Both the position numbers and the translations under genes were made by a program. 64,000 nt of DNA from Mucilaginibacter lacusdianchii (lineage in GTDB: Bacteria; Bacteroidota; Bacteroidia; Sphingobacteriales; Sphingobacteriaceae), in contig NZ_WSRW01000001.1 in the NCBI RefSeq assembly GCF_009770985.1, forward strand, positions 124,001-188,000. The letters are read 5' to 3'. Under the pieces are notes generated by a model. It was not told where the DNA came from and did no database searches. It saw only the letters and a program-made list of their open reading frames with translations. Below are positions 33,193 through 41,601 of this stretch, one piece after another. Position 1 is the first letter of the stretch; each line of letters starts with the position of its first letter.

Positions 33193-33945
33193 TTAGTTCA
33201 CCTGCTCGCTGATTTTGCCAAAGCGGCGCTCTCTTTTCTGATAATCCAGTATGGCTTCAAACAAATCTTCCCTGCGGAAATCGGGCCATAATTTTTCGGT
33301 AAAATACAATTCTGCATATGCAATTTGCCACAGCAAGTAATTACTGATACGGTACTCGCCGCTGGTTCTGATCAGCAACTCCGGGTCAGGAATATTATGG
33401 GTGTACAAGTTTTGCGCAAATACATCTTCATTTATATCTTCTGATTTTAACTCGCCACGCTCTACTTGCAGTGCAATATTTTTAGCAGCCTGCATAATTT
33501 CGCGGCGCGAGCTATAGCTTAAGGCCAATGTAAGTACCAATCCGGTATTACCAGATGTTTTTTCGATGGCACCTAAAAGTTCTTTGTGGCATTTACCCGG
33601 CAGCATGTTCAAATCGCCAATAGCATTTAACCTTACGTTGTTTTGCATCAGCTTTTTTATTTCCTTGTTGATGGTACTTACCAGTAATTCCATAATTGCG
33701 GTAACCTCAAAACTAGGACGATTCCAGTTCTCGGCCGAAAAGGTATATAATGTCAGATATTTTACGCCCAGTTCGCCGGCACCCTCCACTACATCGCGTA
33801 CAGATAATACGCCATTGTGGTGCCCAAACACCCTTAACTTACCTTTACCTTTTGCCCATCTGCCATTACCGTCCATAATAATGGCAATATGCTCAGGCAG
33901 TTTTAATAAGTCAATCTGATCTTTATACCCCATGTTGTTAATCAA
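33193..33945 (-). CDS. uppS: Isoprenyl transferase (undecaprenyl diphosphate synthase)
   Basis: UppS builds the C55 lipid carrier used for peptidoglycan and other envelope polymers. The 250-residue product has the catalytic Asp25 in IIMDGNGRWAKGKG, FGHHNGV, YTFSAENWNRP, and the C-terminal PDPELLIRTSGEYRISNYLLWQ motif with RxS. The first residue may be 33945 or, less likely, the Met five codons in. It heads the uppS-bamA-ompH-ompH transcript; the -7 element at 34097-34104 gives a long leader of about 145 nt. Confidence 0.96.
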   Translation of the reverse strand: MINNMGYKDQIDLLKLPEHIAIIMDGNGRWAKGKGKLRVFGHHNGVLSVRDVVEGAGELGVKYLTLYTFSAENWNRPSFEVTAIMELLVSTINKEIKKLMQNNVRLNAIGDLNMLPGKCHKELLGAIEKTSGNTGLVLTLALSYSSRREIMQAAKNIALQVERGELKSEDINEDVFAQNLYTHNIPDPELLIRTSGEYRISNYLLWQIAYAELYFTEKLWPDFRREDLFEAILDYQKRERRFGKISEQVN

Positions 33946-34201
33946 TACAGCTTATAAGCAGTATGTAAAAAAACAGCAATGCCTACAGTTTTTACCGGCT
34001 CTGCCTGTGTTAGTGTTTGTAATGAGTTAATCACCGTAAAAATTCATATTGTTTAAACAGGCATTTACCCCACTAAAACTCAAAATTTTCAGGGTACAAA
34101 GGTAAAACTATACTTTGGTTTTTTTATTATACAACGCAAAAAGAATATATGTAACTTATTAAATGCTTGTTTTTTAATCAATCAATATAACCAACAAATG
34201 A
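33946..34201. other. Intergenic region upstream of uppS
   Basis: About 260 bp of AT-rich sequence up to the exbD terminator. It contains the uppS -7 element at 34097-34104; otherwise I see no gene or RNA. Confidence 0.5.
34097..34104 (-). promoter_or_regulatory. Promoter -7 element upstream of uppS
   Basis: On minus it reads TACCTTTG, a perfect TAnnTTTG, about 150 bp before the uppS start. No clear -33 TTG at 17-23 bp. Confidence 0.45.
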
Positions 34202-34231
34202 AAAAGGCTTTACTATTAAGTAAAGCCTTTT
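34202..34231. terminator. Terminator of the exbD-type gene
   Basis: A perfect 13-bp stem (34202-34214 with 34219-34231, 4-nt loop) has A-rich and T-rich flanks that fit both directions. It lies 53 bp past the exbD stop. Confidence 0.85.
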
Positions 34232-34283
34232 AATATGGCAAAGGGAATGTCAGTACGCTAGGTATCTACATACACGCCCTTTA

Positions 34284-34805
34284 TTAATACATTGCTTTTT
34301 GTTTAAGCAAGGTTATATCAGCTGGCGTAATATCTACAATGGCAAAACGATCGTTTTTAGTAATGTGTAATTCGTCAAGCGCATTCACTAAATCGCTGTA
34401 AATGGAGTGTGCACTGGGCTTTACTAATACAATCATATCTTTACCAGTAGCATCATGAATGGCTTTTTGGTTGTTGAGCAACGCCTGGCGCAAACCTGCT
34501 TTGCTATAATCAACCACTTGTGGCTTGGCATTTTTTGTTAAGCCAGCGTACAGTAGCACTTTATTGTTTTTACCAAGGCAAACCGTTAAAGTTCGCTTGT
34601 CTGACACCTCTCCGCCGGTTTCATTGGTTTTATCCGGCATTGCCAAATCCATAGCCTTGGGCTTAGATAAAGTAGTGGTGAGCATAAAAAAAGTAACCAG
34701 TAAAAACGCTAAGTCAACCATGGCAGTCAGATCAACACGTGTGCTTTGGGTTTTGCGCAGGGGCTTGCCATTAGTGTTGGCAGAGGCAGCATTCAGTTCG
34801 GCCAT
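34284..34805 (-). CDS. ExbD/TolR family protein, stand-alone
   Basis: The 173-residue protein has the ExbD layout: a short cytoplasmic N-terminus, one transmembrane helix (about 27-45, VDLTAMVDLAFLLVTFFML) with the proton-path Asp at 31, and a periplasmic domain. ExbD/TolR proteins couple the proton gradient to outer-membrane processes with ExbB/TolQ and TonB/TolA. No exbB or tonB is adjacent, so partners are elsewhere. It stands between the DUF6089/MBOAT block and uppS. Its N-terminal 20 residues are low-complexity and polar. Confidence 0.85.
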   Translation of the reverse strand: MAELNAASANTNGKPLRKTQSTRVDLTAMVDLAFLLVTFFMLTTTLSKPKAMDLAMPDKTNETGGEVSDKRTLTVCLGKNNKVLLYAGLTKNAKPQVVDYSKAGLRQALLNNQKAIHDATGKDMIVLVKPSAHSIYSDLVNALDELHITKNDRFAIVDITPADITLLKQKAMY

Positions 34806-34916
34806 AACAGTAAAGATTTAAGGTTAAAATAATTGGTTTATTACTTGTTTAAACGCTTAAAGTCAGTGGTTTGTTATGGATTGCTTAATTATTGAAATAA
34901 TGATATAATAGCTACG

Positions 34917-36053
34917 CTATTTATCATCAAATGCTAACGGACACAAGGGCTTTTTATCAATAATGCCCTTTAAATAGTTTAAGTCCCAGTTAGGCAAACT
35001 TTTAAATTTGATATGATTGGAAATAATATAATTATAAAACAATCTACTCACCATTACCTCACCTGCATGTATACCATCTAACATATAATCATCTGTAAGA
35101 CCTATTTGCTTGGGCGTGCAAAAGGGAATAACATGATATTTATTTTTGATTAATTTATTTTGAAGACTTAAATAAGTTGGAAAAATTTGTTGAAAGCCTT
35201 TGTTAGTAACTGCATAACTGTAAAAGTCATCAGACATTGGAGGACAATAGACAATAAGGTCAATGCCCATTTGCTTAATAGCAGATAAGCTATTTAAAAG
35301 TAAGTTCACCTTGTGTAAGTCAACCTTCATTGGCTTGTTATACATTAACGTGTTAGCCTGGAGATGCTTTTTGTAACCATATACATCCGAATAGTGCTTG
35401 TTACTTAAGTAGTTTTTAATTTGATTCCAGTTGTGCATACTGCCATCCCTACGGTAACCATTGCCTTGCATACCGGCCTTTCCATACCCCTTGTACAAAC
35501 AGCTACTATCATTTAAATCATTAATAATAACTTGATGCCAGATACTTTGTATAGCGCCTATATGATTGTTTAAATTATTTACACCATCCTTATCGGGATT
35601 TGTGATGTTGTTTTTGGTGTCAAAAACATAACTTTTTTTTATCCATGAAGGATCAAAACCGAATATAATAAGTTTAGGTTTGTGTACAACGTTTTTGCGT
35701 ATCATACTCACATAGGTATGAAGATCATACACATTTCTCAACATAAATCCGCCATTGTAAAAACGACTCTCATAAGGGTGGAAATAAAAATCGCGATATT
35801 GTAACACTACCGATATGCCCAGCGTGATGATATCTGGCTTTTTCACCTTCATCATCGCCATTTTAAGTGGCGTTTCTGGATTGTTGAACAACGTTCTACC
35901 AAAGTAGATTTCATCTTTACCAGACAACTGTTTCTGCATCACTGTATTTATTGGAACAGTTTCTTTATATCGATACAGCAATGCCTCTCCTACTATAATG
36001 AACAAAGCAACAGGAATAACAAAGATTAATAAACGGAGTAGAAATCTTTTCAT
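34917..36053 (-). CDS. Membrane-anchored SGNH-hydrolase-like protein, MBOAT partner
   Basis: I do not recognise a named family, but the pattern suggests an SGNH/GDSL-type fold. The 378-residue product has one N-terminal membrane helix (residues 4-25), a candidate nucleophile Ser in ITLGISVVLQYRD near 78, and a C-terminal DGIHAGE with Asp and His spaced as in SGNH catalytic DxxH. Such proteins (DltD, AlgJ/AlgX-like) commonly work with MBOAT acyltransferases on the outer face of the inner membrane. The MBOAT gene lies immediately upstream with a 2-bp gap. Target polymer is unknown; the region looks AT-richer than its surroundings. Confidence 0.6.
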   Translation of the reverse strand: MKRFLLRLLIFVIPVALFIIVGEALLYRYKETVPINTVMQKQLSGKDEIYFGRTLFNNPETPLKMAMMKVKKPDIITLGISVVLQYRDFYFHPYESRFYNGGFMLRNVYDLHTYVSMIRKNVVHKPKLIIFGFDPSWIKKSYVFDTKNNITNPDKDGVNNLNNHIGAIQSIWHQVIINDLNDSSCLYKGYGKAGMQGNGYRRDGSMHNWNQIKNYLSNKHYSDVYGYKKHLQANTLMYNKPMKVDLHKVNLLLNSLSAIKQMGIDLIVYCPPMSDDFYSYAVTNKGFQQIFPTYLSLQNKLIKNKYHVIPFCTPKQIGLTDDYMLDGIHAGEVMVSRLFYNYIISNHIKFKSLPNWDLNYLKGIIDKKPLCPLAFDDK

Positions 36054-36055
36054 TA

Positions 36056-37483
36056 CTAAAATTTAAAGTAGTAGAAATCTGCCTGTCCAAAAAAACCACA
36101 GTACAGTATTAAAAAAGTGATACAGAACTCGATAGCTATCCTGAACGGACGATTTATCTTACTAATTTCGAACTGATGAGCTTTATCTTGCTGCACCCAT
36201 TCGAATGCAAAAAACAACACCAATATAGCCGTCCATTTAAGCGTATCTATATCGGGTATGCTTAAACCTTGTAACATAAACAAGCGCTGATAGTAAGTAA
36301 ACGCAACGTGCACGTTAGGTGCCCTGAACAAAACAGTTGTTAATGCAACCAGTAAAAACGTAAACACCATTGATACTCGCGAAAAGAAAGGGTTTTCTTT
36401 TAAATAGTTGATTACATTTTTTACCGCTTTTGATTTCTTTGAAACAATGTTAGGAATGTAGTATAGCCCATGCAGTATACCAAAAACTATAAAAGTAAAG
36501 TTTGCTCCATGCCATAAACCTATTAATACAAAAAGTATAACCGTGCAATATAGCCGCCATAACAAACTCTTTTTATTTTTACGCACAAGTGGCAGGTAAA
36601 CATAATCTCTAAAACAGGTTGTTAAAGATATATGCCAGCGCGTCCACGCCTCTGGAATGGTTTTGGCAAAAAAGGGTGTTTTGAAGTTTGTTACCAGTTT
36701 AAATCCAAACAACTTGCCGGTACCAATGGCGATATCTGAATAGCCCGAAAAATCAGTATATAACTGAATAACAAAAAATATCATTCCTTTAAAAAGCTCG
36801 CCACTGGTGGCATGCTCATAATTAAAAAATATGGTATTTACCCGTAAAGCTAAATGATCGGCAATGATTACTTTTTTAAAAATCCCATAGGTAATTTGCC
36901 GCATACCATCTACGGCCTGATAATAATTAAAATGCCGGGCACTAGCCAACTGTGGCACTAGCTGTGCAGCTCTTTCTATAGGGCCGGCAAGCAATTGCGG
37001 AAAAAAGCTGGTGAAGCTTAAAAATATCACATAATTGGTTGTTGGTTCAATTTTGCCTTTATAAATATCGAGTGAATAGCTAAGCGTTTGAAAAGTAAAG
37101 AAGCTAAGACCAACCGGCAAAATGATATTTAACGTATGCAAACTATCATTAATGCCGATACTTGATAATGTGTTATGAAAAGAATCAATAAAGAAGTTAA
37201 AGTATTTAAATACGAAAAGTACGCCTATATTTAATAATAAACTTAGATTCAGGTACCGTCGCTTCCACACTTTATCTGCTTTATGCATTCGAATTCCGAT
37301 AAAGTAATCAAGAGTTGCACAAACAAATATCAACAACAGAAAGCGATAATCCCACCAACCATAAAACACATAATTAGCAATCAAGATAAACGCATTTTGT
37401 GCTTTTAAGTGTTTGTTTAGCGCCCAGTAGATAAAAAAGCTAATTGTTAAAAAAATAACATAATCAACAGTTATAAAATTCAT
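36056..37483 (-). CDS. MBOAT family O-acyltransferase (AlgI/DltB-like)
   Basis: The 475-residue polytopic protein has the MBOAT signatures: RWHISLTTCFRDYVYLPL near 280 and the invariant His325 in IGLWHGANFTF. Members carry acyl groups across the membrane onto extracellular polymers (alginate, teichoic acid, cellulose) in partnership with a SGNH-like protein, and here such a gene follows after 2 bp. The acceptor cannot be deduced: no polysaccharide synthase is adjacent. It begins 119 bp upstream of the DUF6089 stop and is AT-rich by eye, consistent with a separate origin. Confidence 0.88.
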   Translation of the reverse strand: MNFITVDYVIFLTISFFIYWALNKHLKAQNAFILIANYVFYGWWDYRFLLLIFVCATLDYFIGIRMHKADKVWKRRYLNLSLLLNIGVLFVFKYFNFFIDSFHNTLSSIGINDSLHTLNIILPVGLSFFTFQTLSYSLDIYKGKIEPTTNYVIFLSFTSFFPQLLAGPIERAAQLVPQLASARHFNYYQAVDGMRQITYGIFKKVIIADHLALRVNTIFFNYEHATSGELFKGMIFFVIQLYTDFSGYSDIAIGTGKLFGFKLVTNFKTPFFAKTIPEAWTRWHISLTTCFRDYVYLPLVRKNKKSLLWRLYCTVILFVLIGLWHGANFTFIVFGILHGLYYIPNIVSKKSKAVKNVINYLKENPFFSRVSMVFTFLLVALTTVLFRAPNVHVAFTYYQRLFMLQGLSIPDIDTLKWTAILVLFFAFEWVQQDKAHQFEISKINRPFRIAIEFCITFLILYCGFFGQADFYYFKF

Positions 37484-37602
37484 TTATGTAGATGAGGGGG
37501 TGATAGCCTGACAAAGCTATCAAAATTAACAAGGGAATTTAAAATGATTATTTTCTTAATTAAAATTACAATAATTATTAGTTAAATTATTGCTTAAAAC
37601 CA

Positions 37603-38406
37603 CTAAAAGTAACAATTCTGGGTTACAAAAGTGTAAGAGATAGTAAGACCAAAAAACCAATAAGTATCGCGATTGCGCAAATCGCCACGCTGAGTACCGG
37701 CTGTGCCGATGTTGGTAGGTAAACGTTCGCCCGACCGGTCAGATAATGCCAGCGCCACCGGATTATTGACGCCGGCTTTGGGTGCATAGTAGCCAGCTAC
37801 ATCGTCTAAATAGTCGGTTCTGGGATTACGGTAGCCGATATCGGCAATTAAATTGAGTTTGCCCGAGAAGTTATATTTAATGCCTACACCATATGGTATG
37901 GAAAACGCAGTGTTTTTGTAAGGCTTGCTTTGTCCTTCGGTAGTCAGCGGGCGCAGATCATACATCTCTCCCTGATACATGGCACGTGGCGTATACTTTA
38001 CGGTTCCAATACCGGCATAAATGAAAGGGGTAAAAATATTTTTTCCGTTTTCGGGCTGGTATTCCATAAAGTTGAACTCCCCTATCAGGCTTACTTCCTG
38101 AAGACGGGTAACAAAGCTTAAATTTCGGTTGCGGAATTGCTCATACTTGGATGTGCTGTCTGCTCCCTGTATTTGCCCAAGCATATATTGTACTTTGGCC
38201 GACAGGTAACCATTGATATTGCGTTTTACAAATCCGCCGAGGGCAAATCCGCTTGGCTTAACAACATTTCGCTGATTCAAATCGCCCATGTAACCGGCAG
38301 CACCAGCAGTAACACCCAATTCCCACGTTTGGGCGTAGCAAACCGATGCCGATGATAGAATTACAAATAATACAAACTTTATTAATAGGAGTTTTTTACC
38401 AATCAC
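37603..38406 (-). CDS. DUF6089 outer membrane beta-barrel protein
   Basis: The 267-residue protein has a signal peptide (cleavage after YAQ near residue 26) and begins the mature part TWELGVTAGAAGYMGDLNQ, characteristic of DUF6089 proteins in Bacteroidota. Strands follow the barrel pattern (SLIGEFNFMEY, PFIYAGIGTVKYTPR) and the protein ends with a 16-residue segment rich in aromatic residues (FGLTISYTFVTQNCYF). It occurs between nadK and uppS in many relatives. Function unknown; an envelope-biogenesis role is suggested only by its neighbours. Confidence 0.85.
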   Translation of the reverse strand: MIGKKLLLIKFVLFVILSSASVCYAQTWELGVTAGAAGYMGDLNQRNVVKPSGFALGGFVKRNINGYLSAKVQYMLGQIQGADSTSKYEQFRNRNLSFVTRLQEVSLIGEFNFMEYQPENGKNIFTPFIYAGIGTVKYTPRAMYQGEMYDLRPLTTEGQSKPYKNTAFSIPYGVGIKYNFSGKLNLIADIGYRNPRTDYLDDVAGYYAPKAGVNNPVALALSDRSGERLPTNIGTAGTQRGDLRNRDTYWFFGLTISYTFVTQNCYF

Positions 38407-38583
38407 AACCTCTTCTAAATTAACTTTATTTCCTATTGCTTTAGGGATGGGTCAAACCATAACGCCACATATTCAATTGCTTAGTTAGCTTCTTCAAACC
38501 AACAATTCTCCATGTTTACGAAACCTGTGATACGATGTTTTACAACGCTTACCATTTTTATAACCGCACTGTTAAAAACAACC

Positions 38584-39474
38584 TTAATAGTTACGCGCAT
38601 CTAATCCCCAAAGTAATTTATTTCTTAAGGTCGACAAATAGCTTTGGTTGTTTAACCGCACCAAATTAAGTTTAAAGCCGGCCTTACGCACCTGAAACTT
38701 CATACTTTTATCAATTACGGCCGTGCGCGAGTCGCACGAAACAAGGTAATTGGCGCTGCGGGTTTCTACTTCAAAAGTAAGCACGCTATCATCGGGCAAT
38801 ACAATAGGCCGTACATTAAGGTTATGCGGTGATACCGGCGTTACTACAATGGTGTTGGATTGCGGGAAAATGATTGGCCCGCCGCAACTAAGCGAGTAGG
38901 CTGTTGAACCAGTAGAAGTAGATATGATGATACCATCACCCCAGTAAGAATTTAAAAATTCGTCGTTAAGGTAGGCATGCATGGTAATCATGGCTGCATC
39001 ATCGCGCTTATGGATGGTGATGTCGTTCAGTGCAAAATTATCATTACCAAAAACTTCCGCTTCAGAATCAATGGCAATCAACTCACGCGGATCTAAAGTA
39101 AATTGGCGGTTTACTACAGCCATGATAGCAGCAGCAATGTCGCTTTTATTTACACTGGCTAAAAAGCCTAACCGGCCAAAATTGATACCGATAACCGGCA
39201 CTCCAGTATCTCGCACCATGGCTACAATATCTAACAAAGTACCATCGCCGCCTAAGGTAATCAGTAAATCAATTACATTACACAATTGGCAGTTAGCATC
39301 TAAAACCTTATACCGTGGGTTGATGATTTTGGCATCTAAAAAGGTGTAGAGTTGCTGATGCACATACACATCAACGTCATGCAGGGCCAAAGCATCAAAT
39401 ACCTGCTGTACGTAAGGCAATACTGTATCGTTAAAAGGTCTGCCGTAAACCGCTATTCTCATTCGTTGGTGCAA
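38584..39474 (-). CDS. nadK: NAD kinase
   Basis: NadK phosphorylates NAD to NADP. The 296-residue product has the diagnostic LGGDGTLLD motif near residue 70, a second phosphate-binding region DGIIISTSTGSTAYSLSCGGP near 180, and NPxD-like C-terminal strands. It begins MHQRMRIAVYG; the Met at residue 5 (39462) is a plausible alternative. It starts immediately after the CBS-domain gene's stop, so the two are in one operon. Confidence 0.96.
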   Translation of the reverse strand: MHQRMRIAVYGRPFNDTVLPYVQQVFDALALHDVDVYVHQQLYTFLDAKIINPRYKVLDANCQLCNVIDLLITLGGDGTLLDIVAMVRDTGVPVIGINFGRLGFLASVNKSDIAAAIMAVVNRQFTLDPRELIAIDSEAEVFGNDNFALNDITIHKRDDAAMITMHAYLNDEFLNSYWGDGIIISTSTGSTAYSLSCGGPIIFPQSNTIVVTPVSPHNLNVRPIVLPDDSVLTFEVETRSANYLVSCDSRTAVIDKSMKFQVRKAGFKLNLVRLNNQSYLSTLRNKLLWGLDARNY

Positions 39475-40134
39475 TTACATATTGAGGTAGTTCATAAACG
39501 AATCATAACGGTCCATAGAATCGTCGTCGTCATCACTTTGGTTAAAGATGGCTTTTACATCATAACCATACCGCAAAAATGCGGCGTTAATGGCAGAAAT
39601 ATCTGGTTTATTTAATTTAAGTGTTACTTCCATCCGGGTAGAGTGCGGAAAAGTCCGTACATGCGAACTTAATATTTGGGCATTGTCCGACTCTACAATC
39701 TGAGCCATTTGCGACATGGAATTATCTTTGGTATTGATTTCGAGCACTATTATGCCGCCCGGTTCAGTTGCCGATGTAATTTCGGCTATACCGTTGCTCA
39801 TTCCGCTCAGGGTTATTAATCCGGCATAATTTTTAGCAGCGTCCAGCACGGGCACTACGGTAAGCTTATGTTCATAAAACATTCGCAGCACATCATACAC
39901 ATGCTGGTCCTGGTACACAAAACTATTTACCAGCAACTGTGAAAGAGAGCTCACCAACAAATTGTGATCCGGGTCGGTAATATCGTTTTCAGATAGCAAG
40001 CCCAAAAACTGTTGCTCATTTACAATTGGCAGATGCCTGATACGGAACTCCACCATGCGGTCAATAGCCTTTTGCAAGGTATCACCGGTGGTAACCGGTG
40101 GAATAATATCGGCAGCTAACTCAATTGCAAGCAT
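39475..40134 (-). CDS. CBS-domain protein
   Basis: The 219-residue protein carries two CBS motifs (about residues 10-60, LPIVNEQQFLGLLSENDITD, and 75-120, LTVVPVLDAAKNYAGLITL), a Bateman module that usually binds adenine nucleotides. Residues about 130-210 look like a small alpha/beta regulatory domain (IVLEINTKDNSMSQMAQIV), perhaps ACT-like. It lies between an a/b hydrolase gene (3 bp) and nadK (0 bp). The regulated target is unknown; a nucleotide-sensing role near NADP synthesis is a guess from context. Confidence 0.85.
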   Translation of the reverse strand: MLAIELAADIIPPVTTGDTLQKAIDRMVEFRIRHLPIVNEQQFLGLLSENDITDPDHNLLVSSLSQLLVNSFVYQDQHVYDVLRMFYEHKLTVVPVLDAAKNYAGLITLSGMSNGIAEITSATEPGGIIVLEINTKDNSMSQMAQIVESDNAQILSSHVRTFPHSTRMEVTLKLNKPDISAINAAFLRYGYDVKAIFNQSDDDDDSMDRYDSFMNYLNM

Positions 40135-40137
40135 GTT

Positions 40138-40905
40138 TTATACTTTTAGTTTAACATTTTCTAAAAACTTTCGCAACAGCCTGTTAAATTCTTCAGGTTG
40201 TTCCATCATTGGCGCATGGCCGCACTGATCAATCCAATGCAGTTCTGATTTGGGCAGCAACTGGTTAAATTCAACTGCCACTTCGGGCGGCGTAATCTTA
40301 TCGTTTTTACCCCATATCAGCCCAACTGGTATTTTTATTTTGTGCAGATCCTTACCCATATTATGCCTGATGGCCGATTTGGCCATAGCCAATATACGCA
40401 CTACTTTTGAACGATCATTGATAGTGATAAACACTTCATCAACCAGATCTTTAGTAGCCGTTTTAGGATCGTAAAAAGTATACTCTACCTTTTCTTTTAC
40501 AAAATCGTAGCTCTCCCTTTTCGGAAAAGAGCCGCCAAAGGCGTTTTCATACAAACCTGAACTGCCGGTTAATACCAGTGTCTTTACATATTCGGGGTGC
40601 GACAGGGTATATATCAACCCTACGTGCCCACCCAATGAATTACCTAACAAGGTAATATCTTTTAAGTTCTTTTCTTTAACAAACTTATGTACGTATTTGG
40701 TAAGCGTTTTAACGCCGGTAGTTAGTAACGGCAAATCATATATAGGCAGTATAGGTATAATTACCCGGTACTCACTTTTAAATTCTTCAATTACTTTTTC
40801 CCAGTTGCTTAAAGCACCCATCAGGCCATGTAGCAGCAATAATACTTCGCCTTCGCCTTCATCAATATAAATAAACCCTTTTTCTTCTTTAAGCGCAAAG
40901 TTCAT
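40138..40905 (-). CDS. Alpha/beta-fold hydrolase
   Basis: The 255-residue protein is a canonical a/b hydrolase: oxyanion LLLHGLMG near 25, nucleophile Ser90 in GNSLGGHVG, acid Asp in WGKNDKITP near 217, and His in DQCGHAPMMEQ near 238. The substrate is unknown. It begins the operon with CBS, nadK and (probably) DUF6089, with 3 bp to the CBS gene. A perfect -7 element (40947-40954) lies 41 bp upstream. Confidence 0.88.
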   Translation of the reverse strand: MNFALKEEKGFIYIDEGEGEVLLLLHGLMGALSNWEKVIEEFKSEYRVIIPILPIYDLPLLTTGVKTLTKYVHKFVKEKNLKDITLLGNSLGGHVGLIYTLSHPEYVKTLVLTGSSGLYENAFGGSFPKRESYDFVKEKVEYTFYDPKTATKDLVDEVFITINDRSKVVRILAMAKSAIRHNMGKDLHKIKIPVGLIWGKNDKITPPEVAVEFNQLLPKSELHWIDQCGHAPMMEQPEEFNRLLRKFLENVKLKV

Positions 40906-40946
40906 AAGTTGTAATACAGTTTTTCTTTATTACCAGCACCTTATAC

Positions 40947-40954
40947 CAAAATTA
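40947..40954 (-). promoter_or_regulatory. Promoter -7 element of the a/b hydrolase-CBS-nadK operon
   Basis: On minus it reads TAATTTTG, a perfect TAnnTTTG, 41 bp before the hydrolase ATG. Confidence 0.45.
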
Positions 40955-41032
40955 AATTTGGTTTAAAAATGCCCATATTTTCGGGATAAAGTTAGGTTTT
41001 TGAAGCAGAGTTGCAATAGTTAAGCAAATTAA

Positions 41033-41482
41033 TTATGCCAGTAGTTGTTTCACCACTTCCGATATAGTTTTACCGTCGGCTTTGCCGGCCAACTCTTTAT
41101 TTGCAGCTCCCATTACCTTACCCATATCTTTTACGGATGTTGCCCCTACCCGGCTAATTAAATCTTTCAAATAAGTTTCAATTTCGGCACGGTCCATTTG
41201 TTTAGGCAAGTAAGCTTCAATTACTTCCTGTTCTTCTATCTCAATCTGATACAAGTCCGGACGGTTTTGCGCCTGGTAAATATCAGCCGACTCTTTACGC
41301 TGTTTTACCAGCTTTTGTAATACTTTAACCTCGGCATCCTCACTCAATTCTTCCGATGCCCCTTTTTCTGTACGGGCCAGCAACAAGGCCGATTTGATAG
41401 CACGTAAACCGCGCAGTTTAGCCTCTTGCTTACCTAGCATGGCCTGCTTAATATCCTGATCAATTTTTTGTATTAATGACAT
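41033..41482 (-). CDS. GatB/YqeY domain protein
   Basis: The 149-residue protein matches the YqeY family, a stand-alone domain resembling the C-terminal tail of GatB. Visible markers are MSLIQKIDQDIKQAMLGKQEAKLRGLRAIKSALL, KQRKESADIYQ, and a C-terminal KVMGAANKELAGKADGKTISEVVKQ segment. Function is not defined; a link to tRNA-dependent amidation is only suggested by the shared domain. The 119 bp upstream contain a pair of inverted repeats and a -7 element. Confidence 0.9.
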   Translation of the reverse strand: MSLIQKIDQDIKQAMLGKQEAKLRGLRAIKSALLLARTEKGASEELSEDAEVKVLQKLVKQRKESADIYQAQNRPDLYQIEIEEQEVIEAYLPKQMDRAEIETYLKDLISRVGATSVKDMGKVMGAANKELAGKADGKTISEVVKQLLA

Positions 41483-41496
41483 TTTGGTTGGTTTAT

Positions 41497-41590
41497 ATGT
41501 TGATTGTTGGACAGTCGATTAGTTGTATTATTGATTGGTTGACCGTTTTTATTTCAAATTTAACTACTCAACAATTCAACTAATCAACAT
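41497..41590. repeat. 94-bp imperfect inverted repeat between yqeY and SDR genes
   Basis: The ends are ATGTTGATT (41497-41505) and AATCAACAT (41582-41590), exact inverse complements, and the arms continue with partial similarity such as GATTAGTTG (41517-41525) and CAACTAATC (41577-41585). It includes the yqeY -7 element. A similar GTTGATTAGTTG word occurs at 2953-2964, again facing an AATCAAC at 3151-3157, flanking the heptanucleotide array. Confidence 0.6.
41555..41562 (-). promoter_or_regulatory. Promoter -7 element of yqeY
   Basis: On minus it reads TAAATTTG, perfect TAnnTTTG, with a TTG (41585-41587 read on minus) 22 bp upstream, within the reported 17-23 bp range. It lies 72 bp before the yqeY start. 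Confidence 0.45.
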
Positions 41591-41601
41591 CCCCCTACTA
41601 C

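Noticed and set aside
41497..41590. Inverted repeat read as an intrinsic terminator of the SDR gene
   Set aside because: The arms are far apart and imperfect and lack a T-run in the right place; it also overlaps the yqeY promoter.
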